Source: Streptomyces sp. NBC_00376 (GTDB taxonomy: Bacteria; Actinomycetota; Actinomycetes; Streptomycetales; Streptomycetaceae). From it: a stretch of DNA of 64,000 bases. The position numbers and the translations under genes were made by a program. The notes under the pieces were generated by a model. The model was not told the DNA's origin and did not search any database. It worked only from the letters and a program-made list of their open reading frames with translations. Where the stretch lies: the NCBI RefSeq assembly GCF_036077095.1, contig NZ_CP107960.1, positions 5,084,001-5,148,000 of the forward strand, written 5' to 3'. Positions 25,381 to 34,088 of the stretch are shown here, in pieces (positions within the stretch are counted from its first letter, which is position 1; each line of letters begins with the position of its first letter).

Positions 25381-26922
25381 ATGGCCCAGCACGAGCACGT
25401 ACGAGTGGCGGTGATCGGATCCGGATTCGGGGGCCTCGGGGCCGCGGTCCGGCTGCGCCGCGAAGGCATCACGGACTTCGTCGTCCTGGAGCGGGCCGAT
25501 TCCGTCGGCGGCACCTGGCGCGACAACAGCTACCCGGGCTGCGCCTGCGACGTACCGTCCCACCTCTACTCGTTCTCGTTCGCGCCCAACCCCGAGTGGC
25601 CGCGCACCTTCTCCGGGCAGGAGCACATCCGCGCCTACCTGGAGCACGTCGCGGACACCTTCGGGCTCCGCCCGCACCTGCGGCTCGGCCATGAAGTGAC
25701 GGTCATGCGCTGGGACCGCGAGGAGCTGCACTGGGTCATCGAGACGGCGAACGGGGCCGGTTTCACCGCCGATGTCGTGGTCTCCGCGAGCGGTCCGCTC
25801 TCCGACCCGAAGACGCCGGACATCCCCGGTCTCGCCGACTTCCCCGGCGAGGTCTTCCACTCGGCCCGCTGGAACCACGACGCCGATCTGACCGGAAAGC
25901 GCGTCGCCGTGATCGGCACCGGCGCCTCCGCCATCCAGATCGTGCCCGCGATCCAGCCGAAGGTCGGCAGCCTGACGCTCTTCCAGCGCACCCCGCCCTG
26001 GGTCATGCCGCGCATGGACCGGAAGATCAGCGGCGCCGAGCGCTGGCTGCACCGCGCCGTGCCGGTCACCGGCACGGCCCGCCGCGGACTGCTCTGGGGC
26101 ATACGGGAGTTGCAGGTCAGCGCCTTCACCAAGCACCCGGGCGAGCTGGGCCTGGTCGAGAAGATAGCCAAGGCCAACATGGCGCGGGCCATCAAGGACC
26201 CCGCGCTGCGGGCCAAGCTGACCCCCTCGTACCGCATCGGCTGCAAGCGCATCCTGCTCTCCAGCGCCTACTACCCGGCGCTCGCACAGCCCAACGTGGA
26301 CGTGGTCGCCTCCGGCCTGGCCGAGGTGCGCGGCTCCATGCTCGTCGCCTCCGACGGCACGGAGACCGAGGTCGACGCGATCATCTTCGGCACCGGCTTC
26401 CACGTCACCGACATGCCGATCGCCGAGCGCGTGGTGGGTGCGGACGGCATCACGCTCACCGAGTCCTGGAAGGACGGCATGCAGGCGCTGCGCGGCGCCA
26501 GCGCCGCCGGCTTCCCCAACTGGATGACGATCATCGGTCCCAACACCGGGCTCGGGAACTCCTCGATGATCCTGATGATCGAGGCCCAGCTGAACTACAT
26601 GGCCGACTACCTGCGCCAGCTGAACGTGCTGGGCGGGCGCGTCGCGCTCGACGCGCGGCCCTCGGCGGTCGGGTCCTGGAACCGCCGCGTCCAGGAGCGG
26701 ATGAAGCGCACCGTGTGGAACACCGGCGGCTGCAACAGCTGGTACCTGGACGCCAACGGGCGCAACACCACCGTCTGGCCGGGCACCACCTCCGAGTTCC
26801 GCAAGGCGACGCGGCAGGTCGACCTCTCCGAGTACGAGGTCGTACGGATCCCGAAGCAGGCCGTCGCCGCAGTGCAGGCCACCGCCTCGGCGAAGGCCGT
26901 CGCCGAGGAGGTCGCGGGATGA
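25381..26922 (+). CDS. FAD-dependent Baeyer-Villiger-type monooxygenase
   Basis: Flavoprotein of 513 residues. It has the FAD loop IGSGFGGLG, the GGTWRDNSYPGCACD motif, the Baeyer-Villiger fingerprint FPGEVFHSARW, and a second Rossmann loop IGTGASAIQ for NADPH. It would insert oxygen into a ketone to give an ester. It overlaps the following hydrolase (ATGA) and that gene overlaps an SDR, so three steps are encoded together: SDR alcohol oxidation, oxygen insertion and ester hydrolysis. Confidence 0.9.
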   Translation: MAQHEHVRVAVIGSGFGGLGAAVRLRREGITDFVVLERADSVGGTWRDNSYPGCACDVPSHLYSFSFAPNPEWPRTFSGQEHIRAYLEHVADTFGLRPHLRLGHEVTVMRWDREELHWVIETANGAGFTADVVVSASGPLSDPKTPDIPGLADFPGEVFHSARWNHDADLTGKRVAVIGTGASAIQIVPAIQPKVGSLTLFQRTPPWVMPRMDRKISGAERWLHRAVPVTGTARRGLLWGIRELQVSAFTKHPGELGLVEKIAKANMARAIKDPALRAKLTPSYRIGCKRILLSSAYYPALAQPNVDVVASGLAEVRGSMLVASDGTETEVDAIIFGTGFHVTDMPIAERVVGADGITLTESWKDGMQALRGASAAGFPNWMTIIGPNTGLGNSSMILMIEAQLNYMADYLRQLNVLGGRVALDARPSAVGSWNRRVQERMKRTVWNTGGCNSWYLDANGRNTTVWPGTTSEFRKATRQVDLSEYEVVRIPKQAVAAVQATASAKAVAEEVAG

Positions 26923-27914
26923 GCCGGCTGCTGCGGCGCGACGCCGCCCCGCCGGTCCCCACGCGCGAACTCACCGTGCGCTCCGCCGACGGCGCCCGCA
27001 TCCACGTCGAGGTGCACGGGAAGGACGGCGCCCCGGCAGTGGTCCTCGCGCACGGCTGGACGTGCAGCACCCGTTTCTGGGACGCGCAGATCAGGGATCT
27101 CGCGGGGGACCACCGGGTCGTCGTCTACGACCAGCGCGGCCATGGCGGTTCGCCCGCGGTCGCCCCCGGCGGATGCAGCACCGACGCCCTCGCCGACGAC
27201 CTCGAAGCGGTACTGGCCGCCACCCTGGAACCGGGGGAGAAGGCCGTGATCGGCGGGCACTCCATGGGCGGCATGACGATCATGGCCGCCGCCCGGCGGG
27301 CCGGGCTGCGCGAGCACGCGGCGGCCGTACTGCTGTGCAGCACCGGGAGTTCGCGGCTGCCCGCCGAGTCGACGGTGGTACCGATGCGGGCCGGTTCGGT
27401 GCGGACCCGGATGACCCGGGGAATCCTCCTGGCGTCGGCCCCGCTGGGACCGGTCACGCCGATTACCCGGCGGGTGCTCAAGTACGCCACGATGGGAGCG
27501 GGGGCGGCACCGGAGCGGGTCGACACCTGCGCCCGGATCGTGCACGCCTGCCCGAGGAAGGCCAGGGCCGCCTGGGGGCGGGTCCTCGCGGACCTCGATC
27601 TCGACGCGGGCGTACGGGAGTTGCGGGTGCCCACGGCGGTGATCGCGGGTACGGCGGACCGGCTCACCCCGATCGGGCACGCCCGGTCGATCGCGGCCAC
27701 GCTCCCCGACGGCCTGGGGCTCACCGAACTGACGGGCCAGGGCCACATGACGCCGGTGGAGGCGCCGGAGGCGGTCACGGCGAAGCTCCGGGAGCTGGTC
27801 GCCACGTACCTCCCGGCGGGCACGGACGCGAACGCGAACGCGGGCACGGACGCGGGCACGAAGACGGATTCGAGTGCGGGCACGGGTACGGCCGAGAAGG
27901 AGGAGGTCGCATGA
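26919..27914 (+). CDS. Alpha/beta hydrolase (esterase)
   Basis: Protein of 331 residues. It has LAHGWTCSTRFWD (oxyanion region), the nucleophile elbow GGHSMGG, the acid in GTADRLTP and the His in GQGHMTPVE. The C-terminus is a low-complexity tail rich in Thr, Asn, Ala, Gly and Asp. Coupled by ATGA overlaps to the monooxygenase and SDR. It is the obvious candidate to cleave the ester made by the monooxygenase. Confidence 0.88.
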   Translation: MSRLLRRDAAPPVPTRELTVRSADGARIHVEVHGKDGAPAVVLAHGWTCSTRFWDAQIRDLAGDHRVVVYDQRGHGGSPAVAPGGCSTDALADDLEAVLAATLEPGEKAVIGGHSMGGMTIMAAARRAGLREHAAAVLLCSTGSSRLPAESTVVPMRAGSVRTRMTRGILLASAPLGPVTPITRRVLKYATMGAGAAPERVDTCARIVHACPRKARAAWGRVLADLDLDAGVRELRVPTAVIAGTADRLTPIGHARSIAATLPDGLGLTELTGQGHMTPVEAPEAVTAKLRELVATYLPAGTDANANAGTDAGTKTDSSAGTGTAEKEEVA

Positions 27915-28801
27915 GCGGCAGGCGGAGTCTCGAAGGACAGGTCGTCGTCGTCACGGGCGCGGCGCGCGGCGTGGGCGAACTGCTGGCCCGCAAGCTCTCG
28001 GCGCGCGGCGCCAAGCTCGCGCTGGTCGGGCTGGAGCCGGACGAGCTGAAGAAGGTCTCCGAGCGGCTGCACTCGGAGAGCGACCACTGGTTCGCGGACG
28101 TCACCGACCACGAGGCGATGGCGCGGGTCGCCCAGGAGGTCAAGCAGCGGTTCGGGAAGATCGACGTCGTCGTCGCCAACGCCGGGGTCGCCGCGGGCGG
28201 ACCGTTCGTCGACTCGGACCCGGATGCCTGGCGCCGGGTCATCGAGGTCAATCTGATCGGCGGCGCGGTGACCGGACGGGCGTTCCTGCCGGTGCTGATG
28301 GAGAGCCGCGGCTACTTCCTCCAGATCGCCTCGCTCGCGGCGATGACGCCGGCGCCGATGATGACCGCGTACTGCGCTTCCAAGTCGGGCGTGGAGGCGT
28401 TTGCGCACAGCCTGCGGGCCGAGGTCGCCCACCGGGGAGTGAAGGTCGGGGTCGGCTACCTGTCCTGGACCGACACGGACATGGTGCGGGGCGCCGACCA
28501 GGACGACGTGATGCGGGAACTGCGCCAGCGGCTGCCCTTCCCGGCGAACCGCACGTACCCGCTGGGCCCCGCCGTCGACCGGATCGTCGCCGGTGTCGAG
28601 CGCCGCTCCCCGCATGTCTACGCACAGTGGTGGCTGCGCGGGATGCAGTCGGTGCGGGGCTACCTGCCCTCGCTGATCGGCGTCGTCGGCCAACGGGAGG
28701 TTCGTAGGTTCGGCTCGCGGCTGGACAGCGTGAGCAAGGGGCTCGTGGGCGCCGGGGGCGCCGCCGACCAGGACGCGAGGGCGGCTACGCAGCGTAAGTG
28801 A
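27911..28801 (+). CDS. Short-chain dehydrogenase/reductase
   Basis: Protein of 296 residues. The NAD(P) loop is TGAARGVGE, then ANAGV, and the catalytic YCASK with the preceding Ser. The C-terminal 40 residues are a basic extension (QWWLRGMQSVRGYLPSL...) that may associate with membranes or lipid substrates. It is the last gene of the monooxygenase operon. Confidence 0.88.
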   Translation: MSGRRSLEGQVVVVTGAARGVGELLARKLSARGAKLALVGLEPDELKKVSERLHSESDHWFADVTDHEAMARVAQEVKQRFGKIDVVVANAGVAAGGPFVDSDPDAWRRVIEVNLIGGAVTGRAFLPVLMESRGYFLQIASLAAMTPAPMMTAYCASKSGVEAFAHSLRAEVAHRGVKVGVGYLSWTDTDMVRGADQDDVMRELRQRLPFPANRTYPLGPAVDRIVAGVERRSPHVYAQWWLRGMQSVRGYLPSLIGVVGQREVRRFGSRLDSVSKGLVGAGGAADQDARAATQRK

Positions 28802-28886
28802 TCGACATGCGGTGGATGCCGGGTCCTGCGACGCTGAACGAGGTCCTCACGGACCGCCCACCAAGCATCCACTAGGAGTGAACAGC

Positions 28887-29129
28887 ATGGGCATCGCAGA
28901 CCAGTTCAAGGACAAGGCGCAGGAGCTCGCCGACCAGGCGAAGAAGAAGGCCGGCGAGGGCCGCAACGCGGGCCAGGAGCGGACGCGCACCGAAGGCCAG
29001 GAGCGGATCCGCACCGAAGGCCAGGAGCGGATGCAGAACGTGTCCGAGCGGGCCTCGAAGACGTCGCAGCAGGGCCGTGACAAGGCCCGCGGCGCGACGG
29101 ACGAGCTCCGCGAGCGCCGCGAGCGCTGA
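28887..29129 (+). CDS. Small hydrophilic repeat protein, stress/LEA-like
   Basis: Protein of 80 residues, almost entirely Lys, Arg, Glu, Gln, Ala and Gly. It starts MGIADQFKDKAQELADQAKKK and contains repeats of GQERxRTE encoded by 24-base direct repeats. ATG 28887 has AGGAG upstream. The composition suggests a disordered, CsbD- or LEA-like protein, common in Streptomyces. Function unproven. Confidence 0.7.
   Translation: MGIADQFKDKAQELADQAKKKAGEGRNAGQERTRTEGQERIRTEGQERMQNVSERASKTSQQGRDKARGATDELRERRER
28974..29034 (+). repeat. 24-base in-gene tandem repeat
   Basis: Two and a half copies of a 24-base unit (GGCCAGGAGCGG...ACCGAA) inside the small hydrophilic gene, keeping frame. Confidence 0.8.
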
Positions 29130-29160
29130 CCGGCGATCGCGACACCGCGCATTGTCTGTG

Positions 29161-29192
29161 AGGGGCGCACCCGGATCTCCGGGTGCGCCCCT
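29161..29192. terminator. Bidirectional terminator
   Basis: AGGGGCGCACCCGGA and its complement TCCGGGTGCGCCCCT: a near-perfect 15-base stem between the convergent small repeat gene and dehydratase gene. Confidence 0.8.
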
Positions 29193-29238
29193 TCCGCGTC
29201 TCGCGCGGCGCGGGCCGGGGCCTTCGGTGGTGCCGGTC

Positions 29239-30282
29239 TCAGTTCTCGGGAGCCGAACGCACCAGGTCGCCCGGGTCGGTGTTCGCCCCGCACAGCACCA
29301 CGGCGATCCGCTCGCCGTCGCGCGGCCGGTAGCCGCCGCCCGCCACCGCCCCGTCCGGTGCGGTGAGCGCGGCCAGTGCGGTGGCGGCGGCGTGCTCGAC
29401 GGCGACGCGGCGGTGGTCCCACAACGCCTGGCGGGCGCGGGCGATCTCGGCGTCCGGCACCAGGACGGAGCGGATGTCGTTCTCGCGGGCGGCGTGGAGG
29501 GCCAGGGCGGTGGCCCGCCGGGCACCGAGAGAGTCGACGGCGATCGATTCGACAGGGACGTCGACCGGGCGGCCGGCCTTCAAGGCGGCGTTCAGCGCCC
29601 GGCAGTTCTTCGGTTCGACGGCGACCGTGCGGATCTTGTGGTGCCGGGCGGCGGTGGCGACACCGGCGAACAGCCCGCCGCCGCCGACCGAGACCACCAC
29701 GGTGTCCAGGCCGGGGATCCGGGCGTGGATCTCCTCCAGCAGGGTGCCCGCCCCGGCGGCGATCAGCGGGTGGTCGTAGGCGTGCGCGGCGAGCGCGCCG
29801 GACGAGAGGGCGAACTCCTCGCACGCTTCGAGGGCTTCGGCGTACTCCGCGCCGACGATCCGCACGTCCGCTCCGTAGCCGCGCAGCTTGGCGATCTTCA
29901 CCGCCGGGGCGACGCTCGGCAGGAACACCGTGGCGCGTACGCCCTGCTGCTGGGCGGCCCACGCACAGGCCAGCCCGGCGTTGCCACCGGAAGCGATGGT
30001 GACCCCCGCGTCCGGCAGGGTGCCCGCCTCGCGGTGGGCCTGGATGAAGTTCTGCGCGCCGCGCGCCTTGAAGGAGCCGGTGTACTGCATGAACTCCAGG
30101 GCGAACCAGACCTCGTAGGGCTGCTCGCCCCGGCTGCCGAGGGGGTGTCCCTCGCGGATGGCTCCCGGCGCCACGGGTGCGACGGTGACCGGGCGGATGC
30201 GCCCGGCGGTCCGCTCGGTGGCGGCCTTGACGTCGTCGTACGTGAGGTCGTTGCCGAACAGGTCCGTGTCCCGGTCGTCCAT
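29239..30282 (-). CDS. Threonine/serine dehydratase-like PLP enzyme
   Basis: Fold-type II PLP enzyme of 347 residues. The Schiff-base Lys is in YTGSFKARGAQN, the substrate loop is ASGGNAGLA, and the phosphate loop is VSVGGGGLFAG. The family deaminates threonine or serine to the 2-oxoacid. There is no regulatory ACT domain, so it is of the catabolic kind. ATG 30282. Confidence 0.87.
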   Translation of the reverse strand: MDDRDTDLFGNDLTYDDVKAATERTAGRIRPVTVAPVAPGAIREGHPLGSRGEQPYEVWFALEFMQYTGSFKARGAQNFIQAHREAGTLPDAGVTIASGGNAGLACAWAAQQQGVRATVFLPSVAPAVKIAKLRGYGADVRIVGAEYAEALEACEEFALSSGALAAHAYDHPLIAAGAGTLLEEIHARIPGLDTVVVSVGGGGLFAGVATAARHHKIRTVAVEPKNCRALNAALKAGRPVDVPVESIAVDSLGARRATALALHAARENDIRSVLVPDAEIARARQALWDHRRVAVEHAAATALAALTAPDGAVAGGGYRPRDGERIAVVLCGANTDPGDLVRSAPEN

Positions 30283-30349
30283 GTCTTCTCACTCCCGTGG
30301 TCGCTGAATCAGCCAGCTTATGCAGCAGCCGGCCCGGAAGCGGGTCCGG

Positions 30350-30384
30350 CCCTGCACGGCGGTGCTTGCTGCCGCCGTGCAGGG
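30350..30384 (-). terminator. Terminator of the exported orphan gene
   Basis: CCCTGCACGGCGG (30350-30362), a nine-base loop and the exact complement (30372-30384), immediately past the stop on the minus strand. Confidence 0.75.
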
Positions 30385-30410
30385 GGAGGTCGAGAGGCCC
30401 GCGCAGAACC

Positions 30411-30797
30411 TCAGCAGGCCTTGGTGGAGCCGTATCCGTCGAGGTTCCTGTCGTAGATCCAGCCGCTGTACTCCCGGCCGTCGAAGCGGTTGTACGCCCG
30501 GACGTGGCTCCAGGTGTTCCCCGCGCTGTTGACGGTGTAGCAGTGCAGGTAGACATCGAAGTTCCAGTCGGGCCTGCCCACCACGCCACAGCCTTCGTTG
30601 GGGCCGGTCCTGACGGGAGCCCCTTCAAGCAGCTCGTAGCGCACGTGATCCACCCCCGCGTCCTTGTTGGACCAGCTGGGATGAGTACAGGTCGCCGCCG
30701 TACCGGCGTCCGCGACCGCGCTGGGCGCGACCGCGATCCCCGCCCCCATGAACAGCAGGGACAGGCCAGTCGTCAGGCATCGGCGAATGGATTTCAT
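30411..30797 (-). CDS. Secreted protein, SH3-like (hypothetical)
   Basis: Protein of 128 residues. The signal peptide is MKSIRRCLTTGLSLLFMGAGIAVAPSAVADA with a likely AxA cut near residue 29. The mature part has four Cys, probably two disulfides, and Trp/Tyr-rich strands (HVRAYNRFDGREYSGWIYDRNL) that resemble bacterial SH3-like secreted domains. ATG 30797 follows GGAAGGG. Function unknown. Confidence 0.7.
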   Translation of the reverse strand: MKSIRRCLTTGLSLLFMGAGIAVAPSAVADAGTAATCTHPSWSNKDAGVDHVRYELLEGAPVRTGPNEGCGVVGRPDWNFDVYLHCYTVNSAGNTWSHVRAYNRFDGREYSGWIYDRNLDGYGSTKAC

Positions 30798-30954
30798 ATC
30801 GAATCGAACCCTTCCAGGAGGAACACTTCCCTGACCGGCTGCACGCGGTCGCGCACACGCTCCCACCGAGTCCCGCGTGGCTGAAGGGAGTTGAGGGGAA
30901 TCTGAGGTGCGGGAGCACTTGTCTCCGCGGTCGCGGAACCGGTAGGAACCATGC

Positions 30955-31290
30955 GTGACTGATCAAGGGAAGTTCGCGCGCTTTCTCATAGCGCTCTCGG
31001 CCGTCATCGTCGCCGGGTGCGCCCTCACCGTGACGATCAAGGTGATGAACGTCGATACCGAGGCGATGTACCCGCCGCGACTGCTGGACCAGGAAGCGGT
31101 GGAACGGCAGGCTGCCTTGACCGCGCGGGGGCCGAAAAACGCGTCCAGGGACGGAGTGGAATGTCCGGCGGCCATGGAGGCCAAGGAGGGCAACAAGTTC
31201 GACTGCAAGGTTCGGGAGGGCTACAACGACAAGACCGTCACGGTCGAGGTCATCGACGACCAGGGCAGACTCAGCATGACCGCGTCCTGA
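30955..31290 (+). CDS. DUF4333-type lipoprotein
   Basis: Protein of 111 residues. The lipobox VAGC at about residue 22 follows a hydrophobic stretch. The rest matches the short DUF4333 pattern: GVECPAAMEAKEGNKFDC and a terminal VTVEVIDDQGRLSM. Start is GTG 30955. An ATG four bases earlier is out of frame. Likely anchored to the outer membrane face; no known activity. Confidence 0.7.
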   Translation: MTDQGKFARFLIALSAVIVAGCALTVTIKVMNVDTEAMYPPRLLDQEAVERQAALTARGPKNASRDGVECPAAMEAKEGNKFDCKVREGYNDKTVTVEVIDDQGRLSMTAS

Positions 31291-31308
31291 GCCTCGACAC
31301 TCACCGCC

Positions 31309-31905
31309 ATGTCGCCCAAGAGTTTCTACGACCTGGCCTTCGAGGTGTCCCCGGGAGCGGCCCGCAAGGACGTTCACTACGTCAGAGGCAGCCTCGACGA
31401 GGTCAAGGAGGATCTGGCGGCCGAGCTGTCCGAGAGCTCCAATGTGTACCTGCTGTGCTGGTACGGCTCTGCTGAGCTGGCGCTGCATGTGTACCAGCAG
31501 GGCGAACGGGGGCGCTCGATCGACCTCCGTCCGCTCGTCACGGTCTCGGTCGACGGCTATCCGGCCGTCACTTTCCTCGAATCCGGCGAGCCGACCGGCT
31601 ACGGCGTCGGCGCGGATGACCCGGGCAAGGTGCGGCAAGCGCTTGAGGATGGAATGTTCTCGGGGGAACTCGACGACGCGATCAAGGTCACTGTCGACTG
31701 GGATTCCATCGAAGTACCAGGACTCATCGGCGAAGTCGCAACGGACGACGATTACGTGAAGCTCGCCGGAGATCCCGATGGAGTCTCTTTCGAGGACGAC
31801 GGCTGGGAAGACTCCGAGGAGGACGACCTCGATGAGGACGAGCTGGAGGACGAGCTGATCGAGCGGGGCTATATCCCGTACGGGTTCACCGACTTCGAGG
31901 CCTGA
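31309..31905 (+). CDS. Acidic protein of unknown function
   Basis: Protein of 198 residues, cytoplasmic by composition. Residues 150-185 are a highly acidic run (EDSEEDDLDEDELEDEL). No family recognised. It follows the lipoprotein gene by 18 bases, so the two are probably co-transcribed, and it is convergent with the FAD enzyme. Confidence 0.6.
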   Translation: MSPKSFYDLAFEVSPGAARKDVHYVRGSLDEVKEDLAAELSESSNVYLLCWYGSAELALHVYQQGERGRSIDLRPLVTVSVDGYPAVTFLESGEPTGYGVGADDPGKVRQALEDGMFSGELDDAIKVTVDWDSIEVPGLIGEVATDDDYVKLAGDPDGVSFEDDGWEDSEEDDLDEDELEDELIERGYIPYGFTDFEA

Positions 31906-31928
31906 CCTCCGGCGCGCTCGATCAGCGG

Positions 31929-33185
31929 TCAGGGATTCGCCCCGCGATGCTTGACGTTGACGACCAGGGCCTTGGTCAGTGCCACGGGGCTCAGGAAACG
32001 CAGCGGACCGATCAGGCGGGCTGCGAACAGGTACATGTGCCGGGCGAGCGCTGCGTCGCGCGCCGCCGCCGAGAACATCAGCCGTTCCATGGCCTTGAAC
32101 GGACGGGACCTGGCGTAGTCGGCGGCCAGCTGCTGGTGGCCGGTCAGCCGGCGCCGGTGTGTGCGTGCGTACGCCGTGAGGGAGGCGTCGAGGTCTGCCT
32201 GGAGGCCGGACGCGGTCGGTGCGATCGCCTCCGTCAGCCATTGGGCGGTCTGCAGGGCCCATCCGCATCCCACGCCCCACAGGGGGTCGCTGGTCAGGGC
32301 GGCGTCGCCGATGAGCGCGACGCCCGGTGCGGTCGGCCTGCGGGTGTGGAGCGGGTAGTCGACCGTGCCGATGATCTTCGACACTCGCTCGGCGGAGTCG
32401 ATGGGCGGTGCCTCGGGCAGAGCGCGGACGAATTCGAGGAAGCTGCCCTCCAGGTCCTCCTTGAAGGCCGGCAGCCGCCTCTTGTCCGGGAGCACCGCGA
32501 GGACCGTCACTCCGTCGTCGTTCGGGAACGCGTACGCCATGTCGGGTTCGAGGAACCAGGTCTGCCCGATCCCGCCGGGCAGCGGAAGGTTCCGGAAGTG
32601 CGCGAGATAGCCGAACCGCCCGTTCTCGTACTGCTTGGTGGGCACCTCGGCGAACTTCGCCACGGCCGAGTCCTTGCCGTCGGCGGCGACCACCAGACGG
32701 GCCCGGATCTCGCGCTCGCCCTGCGGTGTCGACGCACGCACGCCCACGGTTCGCCCGGCCTCCCGGACCAGCCCGGTCACGCGGTGGCCGAGCAGCAGAT
32801 CGACCCCGGGCGTCTCCTCCGCACGGGACCTGATCAACGGGTCGAGGGTGCTGCGCCGGACGTTGTACCCGCGCGGCAGCTCGGGACCCCCCGGCGCGTC
32901 CTTCGGCTCGATCCAGCCCCAACGGGTGTACCAGCGGGCGTCGTTGGTGAGTGCCCCCGCCTTCTCAAGAGCGGGTACGAGGCCGAGTTCGTCCAGCACC
33001 GGGTAGGCGTTGGCCGTGATGGAGTGGGTGCAGAGCACCTTGTACGCCTCGGGGTCCGAGCGGCGTTCCAGGAGTGCGACGCGGACACCGCGTCGAGCGA
33101 GCAGGACGGCCGCGGCGCTGCCGGCGAGGCCGGATCCGCTGATGACGACGTCGTAGTCGGGTCCGGCGCTCTCGGTGTTGGCCAT
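31929..33185 (-). CDS. FAD-dependent oxidoreductase (geranylgeranyl reductase/halogenase-like)
   Basis: Flavoprotein of 418 residues. It has the FAD loop ISGSGLAGSAAAVLLARRG, the GD motif region (GVALIGDAALTSDPLWGVGCG) and LVVAADGKDS. The arrangement matches aromatic hydroxylase, geranylgeranyl-reductase and halogenase relatives. ATG 33185 is preceded by GGGGA; an in-frame ATG 66 bases earlier lacks support. A perfect palindrome (33346-33366) lies upstream. Such enzymes often act on secondary metabolites or polyketides. Confidence 0.8.
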   Translation of the reverse strand: MANTESAGPDYDVVISGSGLAGSAAAVLLARRGVRVALLERRSDPEAYKVLCTHSITANAYPVLDELGLVPALEKAGALTNDARWYTRWGWIEPKDAPGGPELPRGYNVRRSTLDPLIRSRAEETPGVDLLLGHRVTGLVREAGRTVGVRASTPQGEREIRARLVVAADGKDSAVAKFAEVPTKQYENGRFGYLAHFRNLPLPGGIGQTWFLEPDMAYAFPNDDGVTVLAVLPDKRRLPAFKEDLEGSFLEFVRALPEAPPIDSAERVSKIIGTVDYPLHTRRPTAPGVALIGDAALTSDPLWGVGCGWALQTAQWLTEAIAPTASGLQADLDASLTAYARTHRRRLTGHQQLAADYARSRPFKAMERLMFSAAARDAALARHMYLFAARLIGPLRFLSPVALTKALVVNVKHRGANP

Positions 33186-33345
33186 GTGCTGATCGTCCCC
33201 TTCGGGGTGCGCCGTTCGTGGGAGTGGAGCAGTGCCACTGCTGTCAGGCACATGGCGAAGTGTAGGGAGTGGGAGAGCCGCTGATCGGGGCGTTTCCGGG
33301 ATACGCGGGTGTCACCGGCCGGGGAGTGGATCTCGGCGGTCGGGG

Positions 33346-33366
33346 CCATTACCTGCGAGGTAATGG
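33346..33366. promoter_or_regulatory. 21-base palindromic operator
   Basis: CCATTACCT, spacer GCG, then the exact complement AGGTAATGG. It lies between the divergent FAD enzyme and SnoaL-like gene. The form is typical of TetR- or MarR-family operators. No such regulator is adjacent. Confidence 0.65.
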
Positions 33367-33445
33367 CACTGATTTGTTAGTGATGGCGAGAATGCTGATC
33401 TCGCCGCGTCAGCCGGATGCGGATGTCCGATCGGAGTGAGGAATC

Positions 33446-33952
33446 GTGTCTCCAGACGCACCCGCAACCACTCGCGCCGTGGTGGAAGAGCTGTTGCGCC
33501 GGATCGCGGAGGGCGAACCCGAACGCATCGCTGAGGTGTACGCCGAGCGGGGCGACTGGAAGCTGGACTGGCCAGAGGCTGAGCACGGTCGGGCCGCAAC
33601 CCCGTGGATCCGCCACCGCCGCACCCGAGCAGATGCCGCCGCCCACTATCGCGAGCTCGCCGAGCACCATGTGCCTGGGCAGGCGGCGACCGAGATCGAG
33701 CGCATCCTCATCGACGGCAACGACGCGGTCGTGCTCGGTGAAATCCGTCAGACGGCCCGTTCCACGGGACGCGCGTATCGGGCCCGGTTCGCTCTGCACC
33801 TCACTGTCGAGCAGGGTCTTGTCACCCGGCACCATGCCTATGAAGACAGCCTTGCCGTTGCCCAGGCGTTCGACACGGAGAGGCGTGACGAGGAGGGCGT
33901 GCCGTTCACTGCGGACAGCGGAACAGGCCGTACGCCCGCCACCACGGCCTGA
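33446..33952 (+). CDS. SnoaL-like / NTF2-fold protein
   Basis: Protein of 168 residues. It starts with TRAVVEELLRRIAEGEPERIAEVYAE and shows the cone-fold pattern of SnoaL-type cyclases and NTF2-like enzymes. GTG start behind GGAGTGAGG. Divergent from the FAD enzyme across the palindrome, suggesting joint regulation. Substrate unknown. Confidence 0.7.
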   Translation: MSPDAPATTRAVVEELLRRIAEGEPERIAEVYAERGDWKLDWPEAEHGRAATPWIRHRRTRADAAAHYRELAEHHVPGQAATEIERILIDGNDAVVLGEIRQTARSTGRAYRARFALHLTVEQGLVTRHHAYEDSLAVAQAFDTERRDEEGVPFTADSGTGRTPATTA

Positions 33953-34088
33953 CCGCGAGGCGTTCCACTGCCCTACTGGCAGAGGAACGTGTCGAACACG
34001 CGAGTAAGTGTCACGTTCGTTTCGGGGGTGTGCCGGCGGATGGCGAGTGCCCGAATCGGGTTGGGTCGGGAAGGTGACCCCGGCCGGG

